A DNA stretch of 64,000 nucleotides from positions 35,976-99,975 of the forward strand of contig NZ_BOLV01000011.1 in the NCBI RefSeq assembly GCF_016861845.1. The letters run 5' to 3'. The notes under the pieces were generated by a model. That model had not been told where the DNA came from. It made no database searches and saw only the letters and a list, made by a program, of their open reading frames with translations. This stretch comes from Lacticaseibacillus suilingensis. Its GTDB lineage: Bacteria > Bacillota > Bacilli > Lactobacillales > Lactobacillaceae. Position 1 is the stretch's first letter. The number at the start of each line of letters is the position of its first letter. Shown piece by piece: positions 20,016-27,877 of the stretch. Position numbers and translations under genes: made by a program.

Positions 20016-21356
20016 ATGCCAACAAATCAATTCAAACAATATGCTCTGGCGCCATTTTTAATTGACGCCCTTGATGCCACGCACATCACGACGCCCACCC
20101 CGATTCAGGAGCAAGTGATTCCGGCGTTGCTACGCGGGGAAAGTGTGATTGGCCAAAGCCAAACCGGCTCTGGGAAAACCCATGCCTTCCTGCTGCCGTT
20201 GCTGTCGCGGGTGGATGCGGGCAAAGACACTGTGCAACTGGTCATCACCGCGCCTTCGCGCGAGCTGGCCGACCAGCTCTATGAAGTGGCCAAATCCTTA
20301 ACTGCTGCCACCGAGCTGCGGGTGCAGCGCTATGTTGGCGGCACCGACAAGAGCCGCCAAATCGAAAAGCTGCAGCACCAGCAGCCGCAAGTCGCCATTG
20401 GGACGCCAGGGCGCCTGTTGGACTTAATCAAAGCCGGGGCCTTAGCCGCTTATCCGGCCAAGATGTTCGTGGTGGACGAAGCGGATATGACGCTGGACAT
20501 GGGCTTTTTAAACACTGTGGATCAAATCGCCAGTTTGTTTGGCGAAGATCTGCAAATGGCGGTGTTCTCTGCCACCATTCCCCAAAAATTGCAGCCGTTT
20601 TTGAAGAAGTACATGCAAAACCCCACCACCATCGAGCTGAAACCGAAGTCCGTGATTGCCGATACGGTGGCCAACTGGCTGCTGGCAGTGCCGAGTCGCG
20701 ACCGCAATGCCACGATTTATAAACTGCTGACCATGGGCGAGCCGTTTTTGGTGTTGATTTTTGCTAATACCAAAACCAGTGTTGACGCCATTCATCAGTA
20801 CCTGACAGACCAAGGCCTGAATGTGGCCAAAATTCATGGCGGCATTGAACCGCGCCAGCGCCGGCGGGTGATGAAGGCCGTCGCTGACTTGAAATATCAA
20901 TATGTGGTGGCCACAGATTTGGCTGCCCGCGGCATTGATATTGATGGCGTATCGATGGTGATCAACGCTGAGCTCCCAACCGATAACGAGTTCTTCATTC
21001 ATCGCGTTGGCCGTACCGGCCGCAATGGCCTTTCTGGCACGGCGGTGACCTTGTACCAGCCAGGCCAAGAAGCGCAGATTGCCGAACTCGAACACTTGGG
21101 CATCAAGTTCCAACCGAAAGCGCTGAAAGACGGCGAAATCGTGGATACCTATGATCGCAACCGCCGCGCGCGCCGCGTGCCGAAGGCTGATCCGCGCAGC
21201 GGGAAAATCAAATCGTTAGCCGCCAAAGAGGCCAAGAAGAAAATGCCTGGCTACAAGAAGAAGATTAAAAAGGCCGCGGCGAAGGAAGCTTGGTTCAACA
21301 ACCGGGTCAACAAACGCAACGAAGCCCGTGCGGCCCGCAAAGCAAAGAAGCAGTAA
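20016..21356 (+). CDS. cshB: DEAD-box ATP-dependent RNA helicase (CshB-like)
   Basis: A 446-residue RNA helicase. Motifs: Q motif TPTPIQEQVIPALL, Walker A SQTGSGKT, Ib TPGRLLD, Walker B VVDEADMTLD (variant DEAD, last residues preserved), III FSATIP, IV IFANTK, V ATDLAARGIDID, VI HRVGRTGRNG. The C-terminus is a lysine/arginine-rich tail (KMPGYKKKIKKAAAKE), typical of CshB/YqfR and suited to RNA contact. It likely helps ribosome assembly or cold growth. It is probably in one operon with ytoI-nrnA. Confidence 0.9.
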   Translation: MPTNQFKQYALAPFLIDALDATHITTPTPIQEQVIPALLRGESVIGQSQTGSGKTHAFLLPLLSRVDAGKDTVQLVITAPSRELADQLYEVAKSLTAATELRVQRYVGGTDKSRQIEKLQHQQPQVAIGTPGRLLDLIKAGALAAYPAKMFVVDEADMTLDMGFLNTVDQIASLFGEDLQMAVFSATIPQKLQPFLKKYMQNPTTIELKPKSVIADTVANWLLAVPSRDRNATIYKLLTMGEPFLVLIFANTKTSVDAIHQYLTDQGLNVAKIHGGIEPRQRRRVMKAVADLKYQYVVATDLAARGIDIDGVSMVINAELPTDNEFFIHRVGRTGRNGLSGTAVTLYQPGQEAQIAELEHLGIKFQPKALKDGEIVDTYDRNRRARRVPKADPRSGKIKSLAAKEAKKKMPGYKKKIKKAAAKEAWFNNRVNKRNEARAARKAKKQ

Positions 21357-21374
21357 AACCCAGGGGGTGACAAC

Positions 21375-22295
21375 ATGCCCAAAGTCGATTTGATGCTTGG
21401 CGACTGGAATCAGTTATCTGACGAACGCCGCCAATTTATCGCTACTCAACTCAGTCGCTATTTTCTCAGCCCGTTGCTGAGCGTTGATGCCATTGTGCCA
21501 GTAGGCGTGGATTATTTTGGCCATCACCTCAGCACCTTCGACATTCTGATTGGCGGCGAGTGGCTGCGCTTTGTGCCCGGCCTGCGCGCAGTGCCGCTGG
21601 GCATTGAAACCCCAGCGCCAGCCGCGATGGCCCCGGTGCTGAAGGCGATGGGTGAAGCCGCGGCGGCCCATTTGAGCCCGACTGCAACGGTGGATATGCC
21701 GCCGATGCTGGTGGCGCGTGCCAGTGTGGCGAGCGATGAGGAAATCATTGGGACCATCAATCTCACCACGCAGGCGTTTGCCGGTGATCATTTTGCCTAC
21801 ATGCCGGTGAAAGGCGAGGTCTTGGGACTGCTCAGCCAGGGCTCACCGGATCCTTTCACGCCAGCAAGTTGGGCGCCGACCTTAACCGGTGAGCATGTGG
21901 TGCTGCGCCTGGCCGGCGAACATCAGTATCAAGTGGCGCTGAAGCAAAACTGGAATCAGGCCCAGCTGGAAAAGCGGCTCAGCGGTTTTGGTTTCGCCTT
22001 GCCTGATGAACGAGAGTACGAGTATCTTATGAGCGGCGGCCTGAACACCTTGTTTGGCTGGGGCAATCGTCTGCCAGAGGCGACCATGCAGTATGTGCCG
22101 AACCGCTTTGGCCTGACCGTGCCGGTGGTGCGGGCTGGGGCCGAAGTCGTGCGCGGCGCTTACGCCAAAAGTGCGCCGGTGGCAGCTGGGGCCAGCGGAG
22201 CAGCACTGCTCCCGCTATCGCCGTTTTATCGCACCACGGCTGGTGACTTTAGCCAGATGCGGTATCGTAAAATTGCCAAGATTGAGCTGACATAA
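21375..22295 (+). CDS. Uncharacterised protein with a divergent formylglycine-generating-enzyme-like C-terminal domain
   Basis: A 306-residue cytoplasmic protein that I do not recognise by name. The C-terminal third resembles the FGE-sulfatase fold: LPDEREYEYLMSGG (199-212, compare LPTEAEWEYAARGG), FGWGN (217-221), VPNRFGL (231-237, compare PNxFGLYDM) and EVVRGAY (257-263, compare RVxRGGSW). The copper-binding cysteines of true FGE are absent, so it may be a binding fold, not an enzyme. It starts with ATG after GGGGGTGA, 18 bp behind the helicase, and a 51-codon membrane gene follows 15 bp later. Confidence 0.8.
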   Translation: MPKVDLMLGDWNQLSDERRQFIATQLSRYFLSPLLSVDAIVPVGVDYFGHHLSTFDILIGGEWLRFVPGLRAVPLGIETPAPAAMAPVLKAMGEAAAAHLSPTATVDMPPMLVARASVASDEEIIGTINLTTQAFAGDHFAYMPVKGEVLGLLSQGSPDPFTPASWAPTLTGEHVVLRLAGEHQYQVALKQNWNQAQLEKRLSGFGFALPDEREYEYLMSGGLNTLFGWGNRLPEATMQYVPNRFGLTVPVVRAGAEVVRGAYAKSAPVAAGASGAALLPLSPFYRTTAGDFSQMRYRKIAKIELT

Positions 22296-22310
22296 TCGGA
22301 GGAGACGGCC

Positions 22311-22466
22311 ATGAAAAAAGTGAAAGCGGCTGGTGCTAAAGCAGGTAACTTGCTTTTAGATGGGGCAATCGGCGAAATCGTGGGCCCAATTCTCGTGATT
22401 GGTCTGCTGATTGCGGCGCCGGTCTCAGCGCTGAAGAAACGGTTTGGGGCGAAACGGGAACGGTAA
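22311..22466 (+). CDS. Small single-span membrane protein (51 aa)
   Basis: Read directly: ATG AAA AAA GTG ... CGG TAA, 51 codons, with an excellent Shine-Dalgarno (CGGAGGAGA, 22297-22305). The peptide has a basic N-terminus (MKKVKAAGAKAG), a hydrophobic helix (IVGPILVIGLLIAAPVSAL) and a strongly basic tail (KKRFGAKRER). It may be a short transmembrane or membrane-active peptide. It lies immediately behind the FGE-like gene, so the two are probably cotranscribed. No known family assigned. Confidence 0.7.
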   Translation: MKKVKAAGAKAGNLLLDGAIGEIVGPILVIGLLIAAPVSALKKRFGAKRER

Positions 22467-22489
22467 GGTCGGCTTAGCTTTTGAGCGTT

Positions 22490-22614
22490 TAGTTGCGCTC
22501 CGCTGGGCAGCGCCCGAGCAGCTAGCTACGCTTGGGGCCTCATCGCCAAAAACCGGCGATAATGCTCCAAGCTAGGCTACCTGTCGTGCTAAGTGCGCCC
22601 AGCTTCGCAGCCTG
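22490..22614 (-). repeat. Modular palindromic repeat, copy R3
   Basis: Inverse orientation to R1 and R2. It begins TAGTTGCGCTCC, then CGCCCGAGCAGCTAGCTACG. The central hairpin is specific to this copy: CTTGGGGC/GCTCCAAG and ATCGCC/GGCGAT. The distal arm is CTAGGCTACCTGTCG, and the end is TTCGCAGCCTG. Its end is 2 bp before the -35 TTGACA of the alaS promoter. Confidence 0.85.
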
Positions 22615-22616
22615 TG

Positions 22617-22645
22617 TTGACACCTTCCTTCCTACTTCGTATAAT
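22617..22645 (+). promoter_or_regulatory. alaS promoter
   Basis: A perfect sigma-A promoter: TTGACA (22617-22622), 17-bp spacer, TATAAT (22640-22645). It drives the T-box leader and alaS. Repeat R3 ends directly upstream. Confidence 0.92.
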
Positions 22646-22649
22646 TGCA

Positions 22650-22838
22650 AGCGTTAGGATATGCAACCTGCTTAGGCTTTTCAGAAAGCTGCCCGGGGAT
22701 GAGAGGGCGGTAAGCAGCGCGGGTTGTGCTCCCTGATTGGATTAATCAAACACGTAAATGAAGAGGTAAACGATCAACATCGTTGCAACCAAGGTGGTAC
22801 CGCGCGTGAGCGTCCTTGGATCTGCAGGGGTGTTTTTT
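22650..22838 (+). promoter_or_regulatory. T-box riboswitch leader of alaS
   Basis: A leader of about 190 nt ending in the T-box core AAGGTGGTACCGCG (22791-22804), whose UGGN bulge pairs with the acceptor end of uncharged tRNA. CCAAGG/CCTTGG and the CGTCCT / AGGGGTG stem followed by TTTTTT provide the alternative terminator. Uncharged tRNA-Ala should favour read-through into alaS. Stem I is present, but I did not assign the specifier codon with confidence. Confidence 0.93.
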
Positions 22839-22859
22839 ATTTGCACAGGAGGCAAAAGA

Positions 22860-25499
22860 ATGAAGCAATTGAGTAGTGGCGAGATTCGCCAAATGTTTCT
22901 CGACTTTTTCAAGTCGAAGGGCCATGCCATCGAACCTTCCGCCAGCCTGATTCCCGTTGATGATCCCACCTTGCTGTGGATTAACTCAGGGGTGGCGACG
23001 CTAAAGAAGTACTTCGATGGCACCGTGGTCCCGAAGAATCCGCGGATTACCAATGCCCAAAAGAGTATCCGCACGAACGATATCGAAAACGTCGGCAAAA
23101 CGGCGCGCCATTTGACCTTTTTTGAAATGCTGGGGAACTTCTCTGTCGGTGATTACTTCAAAAAAGAAGTCATTCCTTGGGCCTGGGAATTTCTGACGTC
23201 TGACCAGTGGCTGGGCTTGGACAAGGATAAGCTGTACGTGACGGTTTACCCAAAGGACCAGGATGCCAAGGCGATTTGGGAGCAAACCGGGGTGCCGGCT
23301 TCCCATATCTTTGAAGTGGAAGACAACTTCTGGGATATCGGTGAAGGCCCATCTGGCCCAGATACGGAAATCTTCTATGACCGCGGCCAAAGCTTCAGTG
23401 ACCTGCCTGAAGATGACCCAGAGAACTATCCTGGCGGCGAAAACGAGCGTTACGAAGAAATTTGGAACATCGTGTTCTCTCAGTACAACCACTTGCCAGA
23501 TGGCCGCTATGTCGACCAACCCCATAAGAACATCGATACCGGGATGGGCCTGGAACGCTTGGTTTCGGTTATTCAAGGCACTAAGACGAACTTTGAAACT
23601 GACCTGTTCATGCCGATCATTAAAGCCACAGAAAAAATGTCTGCGGGCCATGTGTATGGCGAAGATAAGCAAGCCGATGTGGCCTTCAAGATTATTGCTG
23701 ACCATGCTCGCACGGTGACCTTTGCCATTGGCGACGGCGCCTTGCCTTCCAACGAAGGCCGTGGCTACGTGCTTCGGCGCCTCATTCGCCGCGCCGCCGT
23801 TAACGGCAGTCGGTTGGGCATTCAAGGGGCCTTTCTCTACAAGTTGGTGCCGGTAGTGGGCGAGATCATGGCCAGCTACTATCCAGAAATCAATCGGAAC
23901 CAGGACTTCATCGAAAAGGTCATTCACTCCGAAGAAGATCGTTTCCAGGAAACTCTGAACGCCGGCATGGCGCTGCTGAGTCAGACCATTACCGAGCTGA
24001 AGGCCAAAGGTGAAACCGAGATTCCTGGCGCCACGGCGTTCAAGCTGTTTGACACCTTTGGCTTCCCGGTTGAGTTGACCAAGGAAATTGCCGGCGACCA
24101 AGGCGTTGACGTTGACATGAAAGGCTATGAGCAAAACATGCAGGCCCAGCGGGAACGTGCTCGCGCGGCGCGTGGCGATGCTCAGTCCATGGGTAGCCAG
24201 GACAAGACCTTGATGGCCATCAAGACGCCAAGCAAGTTTACGGGTTGGACCGATCTGGCGGACCAAGCAACCTTGATGGATTTACTGCAAGATGATACCG
24301 AAAAAGAACGCGTGGAAGCTGGCACGGCGCAGCTGATTTTTGACCAGACGCCGTTTTACGCCGAAATGGGGGGCCAAGTGGCCGACCATGGGACCATTCT
24401 TGATGACAACGGCACCGTTGTCGCCAAGGTGGTTGACGTGCAGCACGCCCCGAATGGTCAAAACTTGCATACCGTTGAAGTGGAAAACACCCTGAAAAAA
24501 GGCGCTACCTACACGTTGCAAGTGGATACCGACCGCCGCCGCAAAGTGTCCATGAACCACACTGCGACTCACTTGCTGGACCAAGCATTGCGGCAGGTGC
24601 TGGGTGAACATACCCACCAAGCCGGCTCTTTGGTGGAACCGACGTATCTGCGCTTTGACTTCACCAACTTCGGCCAAGTGACACCAGAACAGTTGCGCCA
24701 GGTCGAACAGGTCGTCAACGAGCAGATCTGGCGGCAGCTGCCGATCACCTGGCGCGAAATGCCGATTGAAGAAGCCAAGAAGCAAGGCGCCATCGCCATG
24801 TTTGGCGACAAGTATGGCGACACCGTGCGCGTGGTCACCATTGGCGATTTCAACCGCGAATTCGATGGCGGCACGCATCCTACCAACACCGCGGCGCTGG
24901 GCTTGTTCAAGATCACCGGGGAAAGCGGGATTGGCGCTGGCATTCGCCGGATTGAAGCGGTCACCAGCCAGGAAGCCTACGAGTATTTGACCCAGCAGCA
25001 GGACGAATTGGCGCAGGCGGCCAACACTCTGAAAATTGACCAGGTCGCCAATGTACCAGCCAAGGTCGAGCAGCTGCAAGCTGAACTCAAGGCCAGTCAA
25101 AAGACGGTGGAAGGCTTGCAGGCCAAATTGGCGGCGCAAGAAGCCGCTGGCATTTTTGACCACAGTGAGCAAGCTGGCGCCCACACCTTGATTGCCAAAG
25201 CCGTCAAGGTCGCCGGGATGAACGAACTGCGGCAGTTGGCGGATCAATGGCGGACCAAGCAAGCTTCTGATGTCTTGGTTTTGGCCACAGCCAATGACGG
25301 CAAGGTTTCCTTGCTCGTCGCCGCCAGTGAAGCAGCCAACCAAGCTGGCATCAAAGCCGGCGCGCTGATCAAAGCCATCGCGCCTGCCATCGGTGGGGGC
25401 GGCGGTGGTCGGCCTGATTTGGCCCAAGCCGGCGGGAAGAACCCGGCGGGGATTGCCGATGCTTTGGCCCAAGCCAAGCAGGTGCTGGCCCAAGCCTAA
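22860..25499 (+). CDS. alaS: Alanyl-tRNA synthetase
   Basis: Charges tRNA-Ala and edits mischarged Ser/Gly. The 879 residues include the class II catalytic core (SGEIRQMFLDFFKSKGH, TNDIENVGKTARHLTFFEMLGNFS, GMGLERL), the editing domain with the zinc histidines (NHTATHLLDQALR), TNTAALGLF, and a C-terminal coiled-coil/C-Ala region ending in the glycine-rich GGGGGGRPDLAQAGG. The ATG at 22860 follows AGGAGG. It is controlled by the upstream T-box. Confidence 0.97.
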   Translation: MKQLSSGEIRQMFLDFFKSKGHAIEPSASLIPVDDPTLLWINSGVATLKKYFDGTVVPKNPRITNAQKSIRTNDIENVGKTARHLTFFEMLGNFSVGDYFKKEVIPWAWEFLTSDQWLGLDKDKLYVTVYPKDQDAKAIWEQTGVPASHIFEVEDNFWDIGEGPSGPDTEIFYDRGQSFSDLPEDDPENYPGGENERYEEIWNIVFSQYNHLPDGRYVDQPHKNIDTGMGLERLVSVIQGTKTNFETDLFMPIIKATEKMSAGHVYGEDKQADVAFKIIADHARTVTFAIGDGALPSNEGRGYVLRRLIRRAAVNGSRLGIQGAFLYKLVPVVGEIMASYYPEINRNQDFIEKVIHSEEDRFQETLNAGMALLSQTITELKAKGETEIPGATAFKLFDTFGFPVELTKEIAGDQGVDVDMKGYEQNMQAQRERARAARGDAQSMGSQDKTLMAIKTPSKFTGWTDLADQATLMDLLQDDTEKERVEAGTAQLIFDQTPFYAEMGGQVADHGTILDDNGTVVAKVVDVQHAPNGQNLHTVEVENTLKKGATYTLQVDTDRRRKVSMNHTATHLLDQALRQVLGEHTHQAGSLVEPTYLRFDFTNFGQVTPEQLRQVEQVVNEQIWRQLPITWREMPIEEAKKQGAIAMFGDKYGDTVRVVTIGDFNREFDGGTHPTNTAALGLFKITGESGIGAGIRRIEAVTSQEAYEYLTQQQDELAQAANTLKIDQVANVPAKVEQLQAELKASQKTVEGLQAKLAAQEAAGIFDHSEQAGAHTLIAKAVKVAGMNELRQLADQWRTKQASDVLVLATANDGKVSLLVAASEAANQAGIKAGALIKAIAPAIGGGGGGRPDLAQAGGKNPAGIADALAQAKQVLAQA

Positions 25500-25515
25500 T
25501 TGAATGATTGAACCG

Positions 25516-25690
25516 AGGGGCTGTGACAAATGTCACAGCCCCTAGATTCACTCCGACTGTTTCAGCAGAGTTACGTGCCAAAAGGCCGGAGCCGAGCAGC
25601 TAGCTACGCCATCCACCGAGTCCAAAGTTCGGACTTGGTGGATGGCTAGGCTACCTGTCGGCTCCAAACCCACCTTTTGTCACAGCCCCT
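25516..25690. mobile_element. Possible MITE with 15-bp terminal inverted repeats
   Basis: AGGGGCTGTGACAAA (25516-25530) and TTTGTCACAGCCCCT (25676-25690) are perfect inverted repeats bounding 175 bp that contain repeat R4. The left end can also pair locally with TGTCACAGCCCCT at 25531-25543 to form a tight hairpin that may act as the alaS terminator, although no T-run follows. Ends of this kind occur on some lactobacillar insertion sequences. I see no transposase and no clear target duplication. Confidence 0.5.
25569..25665 (-). repeat. Modular palindromic repeat, copy R4
   Basis: Same orientation as R3. AGTTACGTGCC opens it. Stems: GGAGCCGA/TCGGCTCC, CAGCTAGC/GCTACCTG (one mismatch), then a copy-specific central hairpin GCCATCCACC/GGTGGATGGC with AGTCC/GGACT. 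The far terminal block present in R1 and R3 is missing. It lies inside the 15-bp inverted repeats of the candidate MITE. Confidence 0.8.
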
Positions 25691-25810
25691 TGTGTCTCAT
25701 CCCCTTGTCATCAAATTGTAATACGTGAAGCAATGTACAACCGGCGGGCGGCGGCTTGGGGTTAGTTGACGTTGCTAGCGAAGCGGCCGGGCCAGCGGGA
25801 CCGCCAACCG

Positions 25811-25839
25811 TTGTACTTTCCCGGCCTATCAAGTAAAAT
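25811..25839 (+). promoter_or_regulatory. Probable promoter of ireB-ruvX-DUF1292
   Basis: TTGTAC (25811-25816), 17-bp spacer, TAAAAT (25834-25839), 33 bp before the ireB start. Confidence 0.65.
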
Positions 25840-25872
25840 AGAGGATAGCTAGAAGGAATAGAGGTGTTAAGA

Positions 25873-26133
25873 ATGGGCACATTAGACCAAACCGTTCATT
25901 TTGATTTTCCGGAAAACAGTCCCAAAAACGTTCATGAAACGCTGGCCACTGTGTACAAGTCACTTGAAGAAAAAGGCTATAATCCAATCAATCAGATCGT
26001 TGGGTATCTGATTTCAGGCGATCCGGCATATATTCCGCGGTACAACGATTCACGGAATTTGATTCGCAAGTATGAACGCGATGTGATCATCGAGGAGCTT
26101 GTTCGCAACTACCTCGGTAAGGAGAAAAAGTAG
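25873..26133 (+). CDS. ireB: IreB family regulatory phosphoprotein (UPF0297)
   Basis: An 86-residue cytoplasmic protein. In Enterococcus the homologue IreB is phosphorylated by the Ser/Thr kinase IreK and lowers cephalosporin resistance. The sequence is typical: [42 protein letters not shown] and [25 protein letters not shown] chose ATG 25873 (7 nt after GAGGT) over an in-frame GTG at 25864. It heads the conserved trio ireB-ruvX-DUF1292; its last base overlaps the ruvX start. Confidence 0.94.
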   Translation: MGTLDQTVHFDFPENSPKNVHETLATVYKSLEEKGYNPINQIVGYLISGDPAYIPRYNDSRNLIRKYERDVIIEELVRNYLGKEKK

Positions 26134-26558
26134 TGCGGTTAATGGGGTTAGACGTGGGCTCACGCACGGTGGGTGTCGCGATTTCCGATCCATTGGGCTG
26201 GACCGCCCAAGGCCTTGAAATCATTCGGATCAACGAGGACAAAGATGACTTTGGCCTGGATCGAGTGGCAGAATTGGTCAAGCAGTATGAAGTGACAGCA
26301 TTCGTTGTCGGTCTGCCCAAAAACATGAACAACACTGCAGGGCCGCGGGTGGAGAAATCCCGCGAATACGGCGAGAAGCTGGCGGCTCAATTTGGCTTAC
26401 CGGTTGACTATACGGACGAGCGCCTGACCACGGTGGAAGCATCGCGGATGCTCGTTGAAGAAGCCGACGCCTCACGCAAGCGTCAAAAACAAGTGATCGA
26501 TAAACTGGCAGCTCAGCTGATTTTGCAAAATTATCTGGATCTGCACAGTCGCAGTTGA
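26133..26558 (+). CDS. ruvX: Putative Holliday junction resolvase RuvX/YqgF
   Basis: A 141-residue RNase H-fold nuclease linked to 16S rRNA 5'-end maturation or to Holliday junction resolution. Motifs: [18 protein letters not shown] with the first aspartate, [10 protein letters not shown], the acidic [10 protein letters not shown], and [13 protein letters not shown]. The GTG start overlaps the ireB stop by one base, with AAGGAG upstream. Middle gene of the trio. Confidence 0.94.
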   Translation: MRLMGLDVGSRTVGVAISDPLGWTAQGLEIIRINEDKDDFGLDRVAELVKQYEVTAFVVGLPKNMNNTAGPRVEKSREYGEKLAAQFGLPVDYTDERLTTVEASRMLVEEADASRKRQKQVIDKLAAQLILQNYLDLHSRS

Positions 26559-26574
26559 AACATGGAGGGCCCTC

Positions 26575-26892
26575 ATGGCAGAGAAGAATGAGAACGTACA
26601 ACCAGGTGACGACGAACAACTAATTACCTTGGTGGATGATAAGGGTAACGAAGAATTATACAAGGTGCTATTCACCTTTGATTCAGAAGATTATGGTAAG
26701 AGTTACGTGCTTTTGTACCCAGAAAGCGCGAGTGATGATGAAGAGGTAGATATCCAAGCCTTCTCCTTCACCCCAGATGACAACGGCGATGCCTCACAAG
26801 GCAACTTATTCCCCATCGAAGACGATGATGAATGGGATATGGTCGAAGAAGTGCTCAACACTTTCTTGGCCGACGATGACGACGCTGAATAG
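26575..26892 (+). CDS. DUF1292 family protein (YrzB-like)
   Basis: A 105-residue acidic protein of unknown function that follows ireB-ruvX across Firmicutes. Seen: [30 protein letters not shown] and a very acidic C-terminus ([20 protein letters not shown]). No membrane or catalytic features. GGAGGG lies 5 nt before the ATG. A hairpin terminator follows. Confidence 0.92.
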   Translation: MAEKNENVQPGDDEQLITLVDDKGNEELYKVLFTFDSEDYGKSYVLLYPESASDDEEVDIQAFSFTPDDNGDASQGNLFPIEDDDEWDMVEEVLNTFLADDDDAE

Positions 26893-26900
26893 TCACACTG

Positions 26901-26929
26901 AGCCCTGCCAGCAATGGTGGGGCTTTTTG
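26901..26929 (+). terminator. Terminator of ireB-ruvX-DUF1292
   Basis: AGCCCTGCCA / TGGTGGGGCT stem with internal mismatches and a 4-nt loop, then TTTTT. Confidence 0.8.
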
Positions 26930-26948
26930 TTTGAGCCAAGCTTCTGGG

Positions 26949-26993
26949 GTAGGCTAATCATCCCGCTAAGTGCGGCCAACCTCCGCAGCCTGT
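26949..26993 (-). repeat. Modular palindromic repeat, half copy R5
   Basis: Only the distal arm of the family is present: GTAGGCTAATCATCC, GCTAAGTGCGGCC and TCCGCAGCCTGTG. It aligns with bases 22573-22616 of R3. There is no central hairpin or opposite arm. It ends just upstream of the zapA promoter, as R3 does before alaS. Confidence 0.7.
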
Positions 26994-27053
26994 GGTCGGT
27001 AGCGCGTGCTTATGCTAAAATAGAGCGCAGTAACATTTCGAGGGGGACTTGTG

Positions 27054-27299
27054 GTGACAGACCAAAAGCGACGGTTTAAGGCCGTAATTGGCGATAAAGA
27101 ATACACAATTATCGGACCAGGTAGCGTGGCCCAGTTTGAAACAGTCACAGCGCTGTTAAACGAGCGCTTGGCTGCCATTCAGGCTGCAGATCCTCACATG
27201 ACGACTGAATCCGCGGCGGTGCTGTTAGCATTCAATGCGTTATCAGAATTAGTTGCGGCCCAAGCAGCCGCGCAAGCTCCGGAGGCGCCGCATGCTTAG
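27054..27299 (+). CDS. zapA: Cell division protein ZapA
   Basis: An 81-residue protein that cross-links FtsZ filaments at midcell. It has the family pattern KRRFKAVIGDKEYTIIGPGS followed by a long C-terminal helix ending in an alanine-rich stretch. Two GTG codons are adjacent (27051 and 27054); the second has the better 7-nt spacing from AGGGGG. An extended -10 (TGCTAAAAT) ends at 27021. It overlaps cvpA by 8 bp. Confidence 0.88.
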   Translation: MTDQKRRFKAVIGDKEYTIIGPGSVAQFETVTALLNERLAAIQAADPHMTTESAAVLLAFNALSELVAAQAAAQAPEAPHA

Positions 27300-27825
27300 T
27301 TTGGCAATTTTGCTGGCGTTAGCGTACTTCTTTTATGAAGGCGCCGAACGCGGCATTTGGCTCCAGCTTTTTCACACTGGCGGCTACCTTTTGAGCATCG
27401 GCTTGGCCAGTCTGTTATATCGGCCGATTGCCGGCATGATCGCGCTTTGGGTGCCATATCCTTCCGCCACGCAGCAGAGCCAGTTCGTTTTTTTCACGAA
27501 TAAAGTCGGCTTGACCTTGGATGAAGCGTTTTATCGAGGGGTCGCGTTTATTTGCGTCCTCGCGTTAGGCTGGCTCATCACGCGCTTTGCCGCGCTTTGG
27601 GTGCATGACTTGAAGTACAAACGCGCTGACCGGATGAGTTTTGTGACTGGTGGGCTGCTCAATCTGCTGATGGGGTATGTCTTTATTTTCCTGCTGCTGT
27701 ATCTGGTGGCATTGGTGCCAATGGCAGGGTTACAAAACCTGCTGGCCAATTCCTTTATGGGTCGAACGATGGTGCGCTATTCGGTGGGCCTGACGACTTG
27801 GATCACGCAGCTTTGGATTGGTTAG
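27292..27825 (+). CDS. cvpA: CvpA family membrane protein
   Basis: A 177-residue protein with four predicted membrane segments (LSLAILLALAYFFYEG, GGYLLSIGLASLLY, FICVLALGWLITRF, LLMGYVFIFLLLYLVALVP). CvpA was named for colicin V production; its general role is unknown and linked to envelope processes. The ATG at 27292 has GGAGGC in front and overlaps zapA. zapA-cvpA-mutS2-trxA is a conserved Firmicutes order. Confidence 0.9.
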   Translation: MLSLAILLALAYFFYEGAERGIWLQLFHTGGYLLSIGLASLLYRPIAGMIALWVPYPSATQQSQFVFFTNKVGLTLDEAFYRGVAFICVLALGWLITRFAALWVHDLKYKRADRMSFVTGGLLNLLMGYVFIFLLLYLVALVPMAGLQNLLANSFMGRTMVRYSVGLTTWITQLWIG

Positions 27826-27850
27826 GGCCAGCGCCTTTTTGGGCTGGTCC
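27825..27850 (+). terminator. Weak hairpin after cvpA
   Basis: GGGCCAGC / GCTGGTCC stem (one G-U) with a 10-nt loop. Only a short T-rich stretch follows, so it may attenuate, not stop, transcription into mutS2. Confidence 0.4.
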
Positions 27851-27877
27851 TTCTGTCGCATTAAGGAGTATTAAGTT

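Noticed and set aside
23001..24266. 421-codon frame antisense to alaS (and another at 24282-25529)
   Set aside because: Both are shadows of alaS, with no initiation signals and low-complexity, implausible composition.
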